This document shows positions 18,120 to 26,500 of a stretch of 64,000 bases of DNA, in pieces. Below the pieces are notes generated by a model, which was not told where the DNA came from, did not search any database, and saw nothing but the letters and a program-made list of their open reading frames with translations. Position 1 is the stretch's first letter. The number at the start of each line of letters is the position of its first letter. Made by a program: the position numbers and the translations under genes. Source of the stretch: G963665495 sp963677785 (GTDB taxonomy: Bacteria; Desulfobacterota; Desulfovibrionia; Desulfovibrionales; Desulfovibrionaceae); contig CAXXDH010000001.1 in the NCBI GenBank assembly GCA_963677785.2, positions 434,001 through 498,000 on the forward strand, read 5' to 3'.

Positions 18120-19439
18120 TCAACGGCTTTTCGGCATCTGCTGCGAAATGCAATGTATTCCGCCGCCGCCGGCATTGACATTTTCAGGATTGATCCGGAC
18201 TATGGTGCGGTTGGGAAATGCCTTTTCAAAAATCTGCTGCACGCGCGCGTCTTTTTCTTTCATGCGTTCGCTACGTCCCTCTTTCCAGTAGGCCGGGACC
18301 AGGACCACGTCATTGGCAATCAAAAAATTCATGTAGCTGGCAGCCAGGACGATGGTTACAGGTTCGCCCTTTTTGAAGGTATAGCCGTTTGCGTACTCCA
18401 GCTCTGCCAGTTTCTGATAGATGGGGTCCTTTTCGGTCACGGTTACTTCGATAGGTTCCGCGATGGGCACCCGTACGATGGTAAATGGTTGCCCATCCTG
18501 GTCCACCGCGTGGCTGAGAATCTTATAGTTGGTTTCCATACGTTCATAGGTGATGGCGTCAACCGGATCTGCATCGCGTTCTTCTTCCGAAACAGCGGCA
18601 AGCAGGATGGTGTGCGGGTCGACGAAACGCGCGTACTCGTCAATATGACCGCCGGTCGTCATCACCGGCAGCTTGCCGTTTGGCAGCGGTCCGTTATACG
18701 TCAGATCATCATCCGCAAGCCCCTGCTTCAGCCAGATGACATTCTGAACATTGCAAACGCGCTTTAACTCGTCCGTGATTTGTTCCTTTGTCATGCCTGG
18801 ATTGCGCTGCAGCTCGACCGCCTCTGTGGTGAGCAGTGTGCCACGTCCGTTCGACTCGCGATCGCCGCCTTCGCTGATCAAAGACGAACGTACAATGGGC
18901 ACCCCCAGCTCGCGCGCAACCAGGCGGTCCACGCTTTCGTCCTCCATGGCGTCCGGGTCGGTGGGCTTGCTGTAACTCCATTCGCTAAACCCGAAATCTG
19001 CTATTTGCAGTCCCCCTTTTCTGTTGGAAAGAAAAATGGGGCCCATATCCCGAACCCAGACATCGGTATGCGGGACGATATGATAACGCACTTTGCCCTC
19101 GGGTATGTTGAGCGATGCGACCCATTGTTCCGCTTTTGCGCGGTCGGCCGCATCCTGAACGAGCAGATCAATATAATGGCCAGGCGCCAGCGCCTTGATC
19201 ATGGCCCCCTGAACCTCGGATATCGGCCGTCCGGCCAAATTGTCGTAACAAGGATAAGCCAGCCACACAGATTCAATGGCCTCAAACTCCCCCGGCAACG
19301 TGAAGGAGTCCGCCGTCTGCACTGCCTGTTCATTGGCGGCCTGAGTCCGTACCTCGGACGCCGACGCGTTATTCCAGAAACAAAACGTGCAGATAAAAAG
19401 AAGCAGCAGACCGGGTCGCATCCGTTTGATCGTGTTCAT
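18120..19439 (-). CDS. Secreted agmatine deiminase / peptidylarginine deiminase family protein
   Basis: 439 residues. A Sec signal peptide (about 1-28, ending ASA) is followed by an intact deiminase fold. Catalytic features are VWVRDMGPIFL (acidic residue), TTGGHIDEYARFV (His-Asp) and the nucleophile in GGGGIHCISQQ close to the C-terminus. Family enzymes hydrolyse guanidino groups of agmatine or peptidyl-arginine to ureido groups plus ammonia. Agmatine deiminases are usually cytosolic; a signal peptide is the feature of the exported PPAD-like branch, so a periplasmic or secreted enzyme acting on arginine derivatives is inferred. GGAGAA precedes the ATG. It seems monocistronic. Confidence 0.9.
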   Translation of the reverse strand: MNTIKRMRPGLLLLFICTFCFWNNASASEVRTQAANEQAVQTADSFTLPGEFEAIESVWLAYPCYDNLAGRPISEVQGAMIKALAPGHYIDLLVQDAADRAKAEQWVASLNIPEGKVRYHIVPHTDVWVRDMGPIFLSNRKGGLQIADFGFSEWSYSKPTDPDAMEDESVDRLVARELGVPIVRSSLISEGGDRESNGRGTLLTTEAVELQRNPGMTKEQITDELKRVCNVQNVIWLKQGLADDDLTYNGPLPNGKLPVMTTGGHIDEYARFVDPHTILLAAVSEEERDADPVDAITYERMETNYKILSHAVDQDGQPFTIVRVPIAEPIEVTVTEKDPIYQKLAELEYANGYTFKKGEPVTIVLAASYMNFLIANDVVLVPAYWKEGRSERMKEKDARVQQIFEKAFPNRTIVRINPENVNAGGGGIHCISQQMPKSR

Positions 19440-19755
19440 GAGCTTTTCTCCTTATATTTTTTGGTAAGCAAATTGTTGATATTTGTCGAGCTGAAAAAAA
19501 TCGAATTTCAGATTGAAACGCTCCGGTGTATGGTCAAGACCTGTCTATTTCAGGTGCGGCCCCTGGATAGGTAAAAAAACGTCGCGGTATCTGTACTTTT
19601 TTGTGAAAGGCTACCGGGCATGGAGTCTGATGAAGGAACTTTTTGGCACGGTATCTTGCCGCAACAGAACCGGTATGTTAACAGGGTGTTAAATTCTGAT
19701 GGGAATCAATAATTATGCATTTACACTGCTTATGATGAAATTTCATGGAGGGCTC
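19440..19755. other. Intergenic region between divergent deiminase and membrane protein genes
   Basis: About 315 bp, AT-rich, with promoters expected for both sides. A sigma-54-like TGGCACG...TTGC string at 19644-19658 has 11 rather than 10 bases between GG and GC, so I do not call it a promoter. Confidence 0.5.
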
Positions 19756-20340
19756 ATGCGTATTGATTGGGATGTACCCGAACCTCGATCAGGTTTCTTG
19801 GGAAGCTGGGACAAATTCGCTGGTACGGGATATACCGTCACGGAAAATCGTGTTGTTTTCGGCGTTGCTCTTTTTCTTTCCGTTGTCCTGATGTTGCATG
19901 CCGCCATTGCGGGCGCCGGATGGACCTGGTGGCAGTACCTTGTGGCGTTCGTTCTTGCCGTGGACATTGTGGGCGGCGCCGTGACCATGGCCGCATCTCC
20001 GGGCAAGCGCTGGTATCATCGTCCGGGCCAGACCATCAAAGACCACCGTACGTTCATCGCGGTGCATGTGCATCCCTTTATTGTGGGGCTTCTCTTTATT
20101 CCGGACGGGGGCTGGCTCTACGGCTCACTGGCATACGGATATCTGATCGCAGGAACCTGGCTTCTTCTGGGGAGCAAGCAGTATCTGCATCGTCCGCTCG
20201 CCACTGCTCTCGTCTGCGGCGGCTGCTTTCTCAACGGCATGCTGGAAGTTCCTGCGGGGTTTGAATGGTTTCTGCCGGTTTTCTATATCAAACTCTTTCT
20301 GAGCCACCTGGTGCGTGAGGAACCTTACCGGCCTGAATAA
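19756..20340 (+). CDS. Hypothetical multispanning membrane protein
   Basis: 194 residues from ATG 19756, chosen because GGAGGG lies 6 nt upstream; the frame is open to 19699. An N-terminal soluble segment (WDVPEPRSGFLGSWDKFAG) precedes about five hydrophobic helices with HDR- and His-containing loops (KRWYHRPGQTIKDHRTFIAVHVHPF). The His-rich loop between helices suggests metal, heme or quinone contacts, but no family is recognised. The IS-rich island begins right after it. Confidence 0.75.
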   Translation: MRIDWDVPEPRSGFLGSWDKFAGTGYTVTENRVVFGVALFLSVVLMLHAAIAGAGWTWWQYLVAFVLAVDIVGGAVTMAASPGKRWYHRPGQTIKDHRTFIAVHVHPFIVGLLFIPDGGWLYGSLAYGYLIAGTWLLLGSKQYLHRPLATALVCGGCFLNGMLEVPAGFEWFLPVFYIKLFLSHLVREEPYRPE

Positions 20341-20487
20341 CTGAAGGCTGTTCATGCTGCATACGGGAGCCAGGAAGCAGGAGGTATTCAAACTGGGATC
20401 AGGTCAATCTAGTCCATGAAAACAGCAGCTCTCAGCACCCGTAAACGTGAAGGCAGTAACCTGGAAACAGACATTATTCCCATCATG

Positions 20488-20760
20488 CCAGAAATAGTTG
20501 AAAAACTGGCTTGGTGGAAGGGATCGGACTGCCTGAAAAAAGACCGAAAAGAGCTCCTGGCGTTTTATGATTTCCCTGCAGAGCATTGGATTCACGTACG
20601 GACGACGAATCCCATTGAGTCGACTTTTGCAACGGTACGGTTGCGCACCGTCATGACAAGAGGCTGCGTTTCCAGAGAAACGATCCTGGCAATGGTATTC
20701 AAGCTTGTGCAGTCTGCCGAACAAAGTTGGAGAAGTGGATCGGGTTGTTCGGACCACCGA
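20488..20760 (+). pseudogene. IS256-family transposase C-terminal fragment
   Basis: The reading frame encodes LLAFYDFPAEHW, RTTNPIESTFATVRLRT and AMVFKLVQSAEQSWR, the highly conserved C-terminal block of IS256-family (MULE/DDE) transposases, but nothing of the catalytic N-terminal two thirds. It is a deletion remnant at the left edge of the accessory island, cut off before the IS4-family copy at 20862. Confidence 0.85.
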
Positions 20761-20861
20761 AGAGACCATGAGGAACAGGAGCGCGAATACCCCATCAGGG
20801 CGCTGCCCATGAGGCAAGACGCCGGATATACGTGTGCATCCGATCATTTTTTACTCAGAAT

Positions 20862-22121
20862 CAATCGTGTCCGGTTGGTCCCCAAAAAAAACGTCCAAAA
20901 ACTCCAGGGAATATGTTATGAAATTAGCAGCTAAACCAATTATAACAAAGGAGAATTTGGACGTGGCCCATAGTAACACAATCCTCTCCCAGCTGCTATC
21001 CCTGATTCCGAGACATGTTTTTACGCAAGCCGAACGCAAGCATCCGACCGAGCGGGAAACACGTGTTTTCAGTCGATGGAATCAATTTGTCTGTCTCTCG
21101 TTTATCCATCTGGCGGCCCGCCATTCTATGCGAGACGGCATCCGCAATTTGGCCGTGAACGCTCGAAAGCTCTATCACTTGGGGGCGAAGCCCGTGGCCC
21201 GCTCCACCTTTTCCGACGCCAACAGCAAACGGCCAGCGGAATTCTTCCAGGCCTTGTTCGGTGAGATGTACAAGCGATGCCAAGTCGTTTCGCCCGTTCA
21301 CAGATTCCGTTTCAAAAATAAACTCTTCAGTCTCGACGCCTCCACCGTCAAACTCAGCCTTGAACAATTCCCGTGGGCCTCATTCCGCGAGAAGCGTGGC
21401 GGAATCAAGCTTCATGCCCTCTTGGACCACTACGGGCACATCCCGTCTTTCTTGGAAATCACCGACGCGAGAAAGCATGAATCCAAAATCGCCAAGGCCC
21501 TCACGTTGCCCAAGGGCTCCATTGTCGTGTTCGACCGGGGCGATGTCTGCTATCGCTAGTTCGCTGCGCTCATCCAAGCGGACGTGTTCTTCGTCACCAG
21601 GTAGAAGAAAAACATGTCCTACAAGGTGCTTGAGCGCAAGTCAGTCAACAAAAAGCTGGGCGTCACCTCGGACCAGATTATCCAGGTCATGAGCGGGGGC
21701 AAGCCTCTAAAACTCCGGCGTGTAGGCTATCGGGACGTCAAAACCGGTAAGCATTACGTGTACCTGACCAGTCACTTCACGCTCTCTGCCAGGACCATCA
21801 CCGAAATTTACAAGGAGCGCTGGCAGATAGAAATTTTCTTCCGGCTGATTAAGCAGAACCTCAAGATCAAGCGTTTCGTAGGGACATCTAAAAACGCTGT
21901 GCTGTCGCAGATCTACGTAGCCATGATTATGTACTTGCTGGTTGCATATCTGAAGTTCACATCCAGAATCGGCTGGTCCATCCAGGAGATGATGCAGTTG
22001 CTGCAGCTGACCGTATTCAAACGTACTTACCTGGAATCTTTTTTCAGGCCCCCAGATAAAATGTCAAAGATTGAAAATAGTTATCCGCTGTTCGCTCTGC
22101 TCGGTTAGCCGGACACGATTG
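20862..22121 (+). mobile_element. IS4-family insertion sequence, copy A
   Basis: The ends are imperfect inverted repeats: the left reads CAATCGTGTCCGGTT and the right end, reverse-complemented, CAATCGTGTCCGGCT. About 1260 bp. No convincing target duplication. A second, inverted copy lies at 23956-25216. Confidence 0.8.
20963..22108 (+). pseudogene. IS4-family transposase, copy A, with two in-frame stops
   Basis: It starts at GTG 20963 behind AAAGGAG; an upstream ATG (20918) is possible. The product resembles DUF4372 plus DDE transposases: VAHSNTILSQLLSLIPRH at the start, FSLDASTVKLSLEQFPW with the first catalytic Asp, IVVFDRGDVCY with the second, and a late YKERWQIEIFFRLIKQNLK region with the Glu. 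Frame 2 is maintained, but TAG occurs at 21557-21559 (copy B has Trp) and at 21602-21604 (copy B has Gln). The protein is therefore broken at about residue 199, between the second Asp and the Glu. Copy B is damaged at almost the same spot. Confidence 0.85.
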
Positions 22122-22146
22122 TGTTTAGCTCTATCCGAATGCGATA

Positions 22147-22370
22147 AGTATTCGGATTCCATGCCAACCATGTTGACGATACGCGAACAAGGTTGGCACG
22201 ATCGTTTCATACGGGGATGCTTTGCGTTAGGACTATTTACGTATTTCGATTAGGTATTATAGGGTTTATGAAACTTGGCATTTATCCTGCTAAGGATTCG
22301 GTATCTGTCTCAGTTGCGTAGAACATTGGCAACCGGCTCAAACCCGGAAACAGCATGGAAGGAACATACC
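22147..22370 (+). repeat. Cassette leader module, copy A
   Basis: This segment is homologous to 30339-30708 and, over its middle part, to 25727-25880. It retains only the last bases of the recombinase tail (an internal deletion joins two CCATGCCA-like words), then the inverted repeat TGCCAACC/GGTTGGCA (22162-22169, 22191-22198), a degenerate second inverted repeat, a -24/-12-like site (22276-22291) and a leader up to the signal peptide gene. Confidence 0.75.
22276..22291 (+). promoter_or_regulatory. Sigma-54-like site in leader module A
   Basis: TGGCATTTATCCTGCT has GG and GC separated by 10 bases, with two departures from TGGCACN5TTGCW. The spacing and core are conserved in all three module copies. 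Confidence 0.5.
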
Positions 22371-22682
22371 TTGATCAAACAAAAAATTTTATTGGCGCTG
22401 TTGCTGCTGGTTTTGATCGCATCATCTGCCTTAGCCGGAAAAAATGAACATTTTCATCCCTAAGGATCGAGAAAAGATCGACATGTTTTTTCCCAAAATG
22501 TTTTTTTGAATATCGACAACCCCTATAAAATTTTATCAAAAATGAGTTGCGGAAAAGATGATAATGTCACATGCTGGCTTTATAAATATGATGTATTTGC
22601 TGTGTTGATGGTATCCCTGTCTTAGTGAACCCCGTCGAAGATTTAAAGGATGAAAAGGTCATTCGATCTTTCATGAAATAAA
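22371..22682 (+). pseudogene. Decayed small secreted protein gene
   Basis: It starts TTG at 22371 where the homologous gene at 30709 has ATG. The first 25 codons give an intact signal peptide (LIKQKILLALLLLVL...SALAG), very close to that of the 30709 gene. After the signal peptide the frame ends at 22463. Continuing in other frames gives NIDNPYKILSKMSCGKDDNV and a tail PVLVNPVEDLKDEKVIRSF before TAA near 22682, so at least two frameshifts have occurred. The mature part is unlike that of the 30709 protein. Confidence 0.6.
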
Positions 22683-22845
22683 TTTTTTAGCTTAGAGCCA
22701 GTTGAAATTCATACTGAAACTCGCGACGAAAATAATTTAACGCCCTGGAAAGGGCAGTGCCAGGGATCTGTAAACGTCAATACAAAAGGAATTGAAAACA
22801 CAAATTTCATAACCCCAACCCGTTTCGGCAAAAGGAGAAAACAAC

Positions 22846-23235
22846 ATGATGCATTTGGCGAACGCGTATCACAAGGCCTTTTTACTGGTACTGGTGGCCA
22901 GCCTGCTGGCGCTTCCTCTGATCGCTCAAGCCGCTGAAAAAGGAGATCCCGACGGTACGCAGCTCAAACAACTTCAGGCCCAGCCCGAAGCTCCGAAGGA
23001 ATTGAAAAATGCGCAAGTTACCGGCAAGATGAATGATGAGCAGGCTTTCCTGGCATGTTCGTTTGAAGTCGTTTCTGGTGTGGGCGCCGCCATATGGGAG
23101 TATAGGCGTCTCCATGATAAATGTGACATGACACATTCAGATGTTCATCAGTATTGCTATAAGTATAGCAGAAACTGTGACCACTATAAATGGGGTTCTG
23201 ACTGCCTTTCGAAGCAGGGCTTATGCCCCAACTAG
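22846..23235 (+). CDS. Small secreted protein with six cysteines
   Basis: 129 residues. A Sec signal peptide occupies about 1-29 (ending LIAQA). The mature domain of about 100 residues starts with a polar linker and ends with a cysteine-rich block: cysteines in LACSFEV, HDKCDM, HQYCYKYSRNCDHY, GSDCLSK and QGLCPN. The even number suggests three disulfides in the periplasm or outside. AAAGGAG lies 9 nt before the ATG. It sits between two inverted IS4-family copies with another small secreted protein gene. No family recognised. Confidence 0.8.
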   Translation: MMHLANAYHKAFLLVLVASLLALPLIAQAAEKGDPDGTQLKQLQAQPEAPKELKNAQVTGKMNDEQAFLACSFEVVSGVGAAIWEYRRLHDKCDMTHSDVHQYCYKYSRNCDHYKWGSDCLSKQGLCPN

Positions 23236-23686
23236 GAGCGGAAAATACGTAACGGTTCGATCCCGCGGCATACGCATATGTTTTTGCAATGGCGTGTCTT
23301 TTGATAACTCGGCGCAGAAATTTTGCAATTTCTGCGCCGGTTATAAGTGGGAGGAATTTTCCTGCTCCTCCTAAGTATGACTTGGTCATGCTATAAGGAG
23401 GCGGCCTGACCTCACGCGGTGTGTCCGTCATCTTTGGGGCATCTCACACGAAATGTTTACCCGTTTGGGCATGATCACCAAATTTGTTGGCATAAGTTGC
23501 ACCCATAACAGCTCACTGGAATTCGCGCGACATGTTCAACATGGTGTTGGGATAACGTTTTCAATTTATGGACATGATGTTGCATAGAGTATGCAGTGCT
23601 ATGTAGTCACAATTCGCTGTGGAAGTGAAGAACAGGTCATCATTTTCGCCAAGCATATGGCGGCATACCGCATTGGAGGATGCATA
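23236..23686. other. Intergenic region between two small secreted protein genes
   Basis: About 450 bp. No gene recognised; a GGAGG ribosome binding site for the next gene is at its right end. Several TTGGCA/TTGGGATAAC-like words occur, but none has proper sigma-54 spacing. Confidence 0.45.
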
Positions 23687-23947
23687 ATGAAAAATTTTTT
23701 GTGTACGTTGACAATCGCGTTGAGTCTTTTCATTCTTTTGGTCCATTCCGCGCTGGCTGCGGGCACTCCTTCGGGAACAAATCTCAAACCTCCATTCGAT
23801 CTTAATGCGGAATCCAAACCAAATTTCATAAATAAGTGTGAGGAGAGATGCTATGATGAATATGTAAGCTGCATGCATTCGAAAATAGGAGGTGCTTATT
23901 GTACCAGAGTATGGGAAAAATGTATATCTAATTGCGATTTGAATTAA
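23687..23947 (+). CDS. Small secreted protein with a symmetric twin-CX3C cysteine pattern
   Basis: 86 residues from ATG 23687, chosen for GGAGG 6 nt upstream (the frame opens at 23591). The signal peptide is about 1-25 (ending ALAAG). The mature domain of about 60 residues has six cysteines spaced C-x3-C-x6-C-x8-C-x6-C-x3-C, an almost palindromic arrangement. Paired CX3C motifs on two helices are known from small TIM chaperones and alpha-hairpinins; a disulfide-stapled helical hairpin is the natural prediction. Function unknown. The gene ends 5 bp before the IS4 copy B coding end. Confidence 0.8.
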   Translation: MKNFLCTLTIALSLFILLVHSALAAGTPSGTNLKPPFDLNAESKPNFINKCEERCYDEYVSCMHSKIGGAYCTRVWEKCISNCDLN

Positions 23948-23952
23948 GGGTA

Positions 23953-25115
23953 TTAGCCATTCCCGTCCGGTTGGTCGAGCATGGCAAACAACGGATAACT
24001 ATTTTTGATCTTTGACAATTTATCTGGCGGTTTGAAAAAAGATTCCAGGTCAGTACGTTTGAATACGTTCAACTGCAGCAACTGCATCATCTCTTGAATG
24101 GACCAGCTGATTCTGGATGTGAACTTCAGATATGCGACCAGCAAGTACATGATCATGGCTACGTAGATCTGCGACAGTACGGCGTTTTTTGATGTCCCAA
24201 CGAAACGCTTGATCTTGTGGTTTTGCTTGATCAGCCGGAAAAAGATTTCTATCTGCCAGCGGTCTTTGTAAATTTCGGCGATGGTCCTGGCAGAGAGCGT
24301 GAAGTGGCTGGTCAGGTATACGAAATGTTTACCGGTTTGAGCGTCTCGATAGCCTACACGCCGGAGTTTGAGAGGCTTGCCGCCGCTCATGACCTGGATA
24401 ATCTGGTCCGAGGTGACGCCTAGTTTTTTGTTGACTGACCTGCGCTCCAGCACTTTGTACGACATATTTTTTTTTGCCGGGTGACGAAGAACACGCCTGC
24501 TTGGATGAGCGCAGCGAACCAGCGATAGCAGACATAGCCCCGGTCGAATACGACGATGGAGCCCTTGGACAACGTGAGAGCCGTGGCGATTTTGGATTCA
24601 TGCTTTCTCGCGTCGGAGATTTCCAAGAAAGACGGGATGTGCCCGTCGTGTTCCAGGAGGGCATGAAGCTTGATCCCGCCACGCTTCTCGCGGAATGAGG
24701 TCCACGGGAATTGTTCAAGGCTGAGTTTGACGGTAGAAGCGTCGAGACTGAAGAGTTTGTTTTTGAAACGGAATCTGTGAACGGGCGAAACGGCTTGGCA
24801 TCGCTTGTACATCTTTCCAAACAAGGCCTGGAAGAATTCCGCTGGCCGGTTGTTGTTGGCGTCGGAAAAGGTGGAACGGGCCACGGGCTTCGTACCCAAG
24901 TGATAGAGCTTCCGGGCATTCACGGCCAAATTGCGGATGCCGTCTCGCATGGAATGGCGGGCCGCCAGATGGATAAACGAGAGACAGACAAACTGATTCC
25001 ATCGACTGAAAACACGTGTTTCCCGCTCAGTCGGATGCTTACGTTCGGCTTGCGTAAAAACATGTCTCGGAATCAGGGATAGCAGCTGGGAGAGGATTGT
25101 GTTACTATGGGCCAC
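23953..25115 (-). pseudogene. IS4-family transposase, copy B, frameshifted at an A9 run
   Basis: It starts at GTG 25115 (alternative ATG 25160). The first segment runs to the stop at 24420 and the second is in another frame from about 24465 to 23953. The break is at nine consecutive A on the coding strand (T9 at 24467-24475), where this copy has one base fewer than copy A. Tryptophan and glutamine are present where copy A has stops. A single-base slip in the homopolymer would restore a full protein of about 387 residues, so either it is inactivated or it relies on slippage. Confidence 0.85.
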
Positions 25116-25216
25116 GTCCAAAATCTCCTTTGTTATGATTGGTTTAGCTGCTAATTCCATAACATATTTGCTAGAGATTTTGGACTTTTTTCTTTGGGGC
25201 TAACCGGACACGATTG
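23956..25216 (-). mobile_element. IS4-family insertion sequence, copy B (inverted relative to copy A)
   Basis: About 1260 bp. The right end TAACCGGACACGATTG (25201-25216) matches the copy A terminus; the left end is degenerate (CCGTCCGGTTGGTCGAG). With copy A it brackets 22122-23955 in the arrangement of a composite transposon. Confidence 0.8.
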
Positions 25217-25463
25217 TCTTCCCCTGTTTCACGGACAAGACCAGGGACTGTATCTCCACCAGAATTGATAATACGGCGCTGTTTATGGTGTTTTTTCTTT
25301 GTATTAAATATAAAAAAGATTAATATGCTATGGAATAAACAGGCTATTGTTTAATATAACAATCCAATTGTACATTATTTCGCTGTCAAAATAAATGATG
25401 TAAGTCTTTAAATGTCATGCAACTAATTTTTATTTTTGATAAATCTAAAGCAGTCTTACTTTT

Positions 25464-25731
25464 GTCTTCAAGAATTTGAGACCTCACAACTTCGCCGAAG
25501 AATTCTAAGGTGAGTCATTCCGAGCACGCCAGCACTTAATGAAGCACCTCTGCAAACGAACCGGAGTCAGATGCTTCGGATTCCATGCCATCAGACGCCT
25601 GACAGAAACAATTCTGCCAAAAGAAGGGGTCAAATTCCCTGTCATTCAGCAGAGTCCCCGCCAAAACTTCGTGTGGATCACCACCGGTTTCCTGCATTCC
25701 ATGAGTCCACAGATCTGTCCGCTTTGTCTGC
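25464..25731 (+). pseudogene. Tyrosine recombinase 3'-end remnant, copy B
   Basis: The frame encodes MKHLCKRTGVRCFGFHAIRRL followed by GVKFPVIQ and a degraded LRH-equivalent. FHAIRHL is box II of tyrosine recombinases, here with RRL. Only about 80 C-terminal residues remain, with no catalytic Tyr recognisable. It is homologous to the remnant at 30228-30475, starting at the shared word GTCTTCAAGAA. Confidence 0.75.
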
Positions 25732-25885
25732 CAACCATGTGGACAATACGCAAACAAGGTTGGCAGAAGCGAGTCGTCCGTTTATGCTTCGTGTTATGAC
25801 TCTTTACGTATTTTCATAATTATCATAGGAGTTATAACGCTTGGCACTCATCCTGCTTTGGATTCGATGTATGTCTCGTTTGCGG
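25727..25885 (+). repeat. Cassette leader module, copy B
   Basis: The perfect inverted repeat TCTGCCAACC/GGTTGGCAGA (25727-25736, 25758-25767) is followed by an imperfect GTGTTATGAC/GTTATAACGC pair (25791-25800, 25831-25840). A -24/-12-like site follows. Similarity to copies A and C stops near 25885, in contrast to A and C, which stay similar into the signal peptide. Confidence 0.8.
25842..25857 (+). promoter_or_regulatory. Sigma-54-like promoter in leader module B
   Basis: TGGCACTCATCCTGCT matches the TGGCACN5TTGCW consensus with one mismatch and exact 10-base GG-GC spacing. It is the best of the three module copies. The next gene starts at 26105, a leader of about 235 nt. Confidence 0.6.
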
Positions 25886-26104
25886 CAAGAGTCTTGGAAT
25901 CACCCCCCCCTGATTAGAAATAAAGGAGCATGTGAATTCCTGTCAGTGAAAGTGGGCCGTTTTTTTTTGCAAAAGGGTGTTCTTGGGGCAAACATTCGAA
26001 ATTAGCGCCTATGCCCAACGCAGCGAAAACGTACATGAATTAGGACGAAGTTGGCGTATCCTGGCTATATGGGCCAGTCGAAGCACCATAACTCTGGAGG
26101 TAAT

Positions 26105-26455
26105 ATGTTTTTCTTTCGTTTTCCAAATGCAGTGGCAGGATTGTTGGCGGTCGCGCTTCTCGCCCTGGCGGTCCCGGCTGCCGCAGGAGCCGGACCTAGT
26201 GATGAGACCTGCAAACAGATTGGCTGGCTGGACGTGACGTGTTTTGTCTGCGCGACGGGCGAAAAGTTTGGCATGGTCTCGGTTGAGGCCGCATACGACG
26301 CCGAATACAACGACTGCGGTAAAAACTACAATGAAGCGCGCAGAAGGTGTGCGAATTACTACAGCAAGGATTACAATACGACCGGCGTCAAATGGTCGCA
26401 GACCATAGCCGGAACGATTTATGATGGGTGGGCTCCCAATGATTGCAAGCATTAG
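26105..26455 (+). CDS. Small secreted protein with six cysteines
   Basis: 116 residues from ATG 26105 (GGAGG 6 nt upstream). The signal peptide is about 1-29, Ala-rich, ending VPAAAGA. The mature part has cysteines in ETCKQ, DVTCFVCATG, NDCGKN, RRCANYY and NDCKH, six in all, with many Tyr and Asn. The composition resembles small exported inhibitors or adhesins, but no family is recognised. It lies downstream of recombinase remnant B and its leader module. Its TAG stop is the first triplet of a dispersed hairpin repeat. Confidence 0.8.
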   Translation: MFFFRFPNAVAGLLAVALLALAVPAAAGAGPSDETCKQIGWLDVTCFVCATGEKFGMVSVEAAYDAEYNDCGKNYNEARRRCANYYSKDYNTTGVKWSQTIAGTIYDGWAPNDCKH

Positions 26456-26500
26456 AGCATGGTCCCGTGAAAAGGTTTAGATGCTCTTATGTATGTAAGC
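26453..26500 (+). repeat. Dispersed two-hairpin element, truncated copy 1
   Basis: It begins TAGAGCAT and keeps the first hairpin (AGAGCAT/ATGCTCT around GTGAAAAGGTTTAG) but loses similarity after TGCTCTTATG. Full copies lie at 35484 and 62885. Here it supplies the stop codon of the secreted protein gene and the ATG of the lnt fragment. Confidence 0.7.

Noticed and set aside
17842..18153. Minus-strand frame of about 100 codons between the DUF4105 and deiminase genes
   Set aside because: It overlaps both neighbours, has no ribosome binding site and an unconvincing composition.
19643..19659. Sigma-54-like TGGCACGGTATCTTGC string upstream of the 194-aa membrane protein gene
   Set aside because: There are 11 bases between GG and GC; sigma-54 tolerates this spacing poorly. 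Kept only as a near match.
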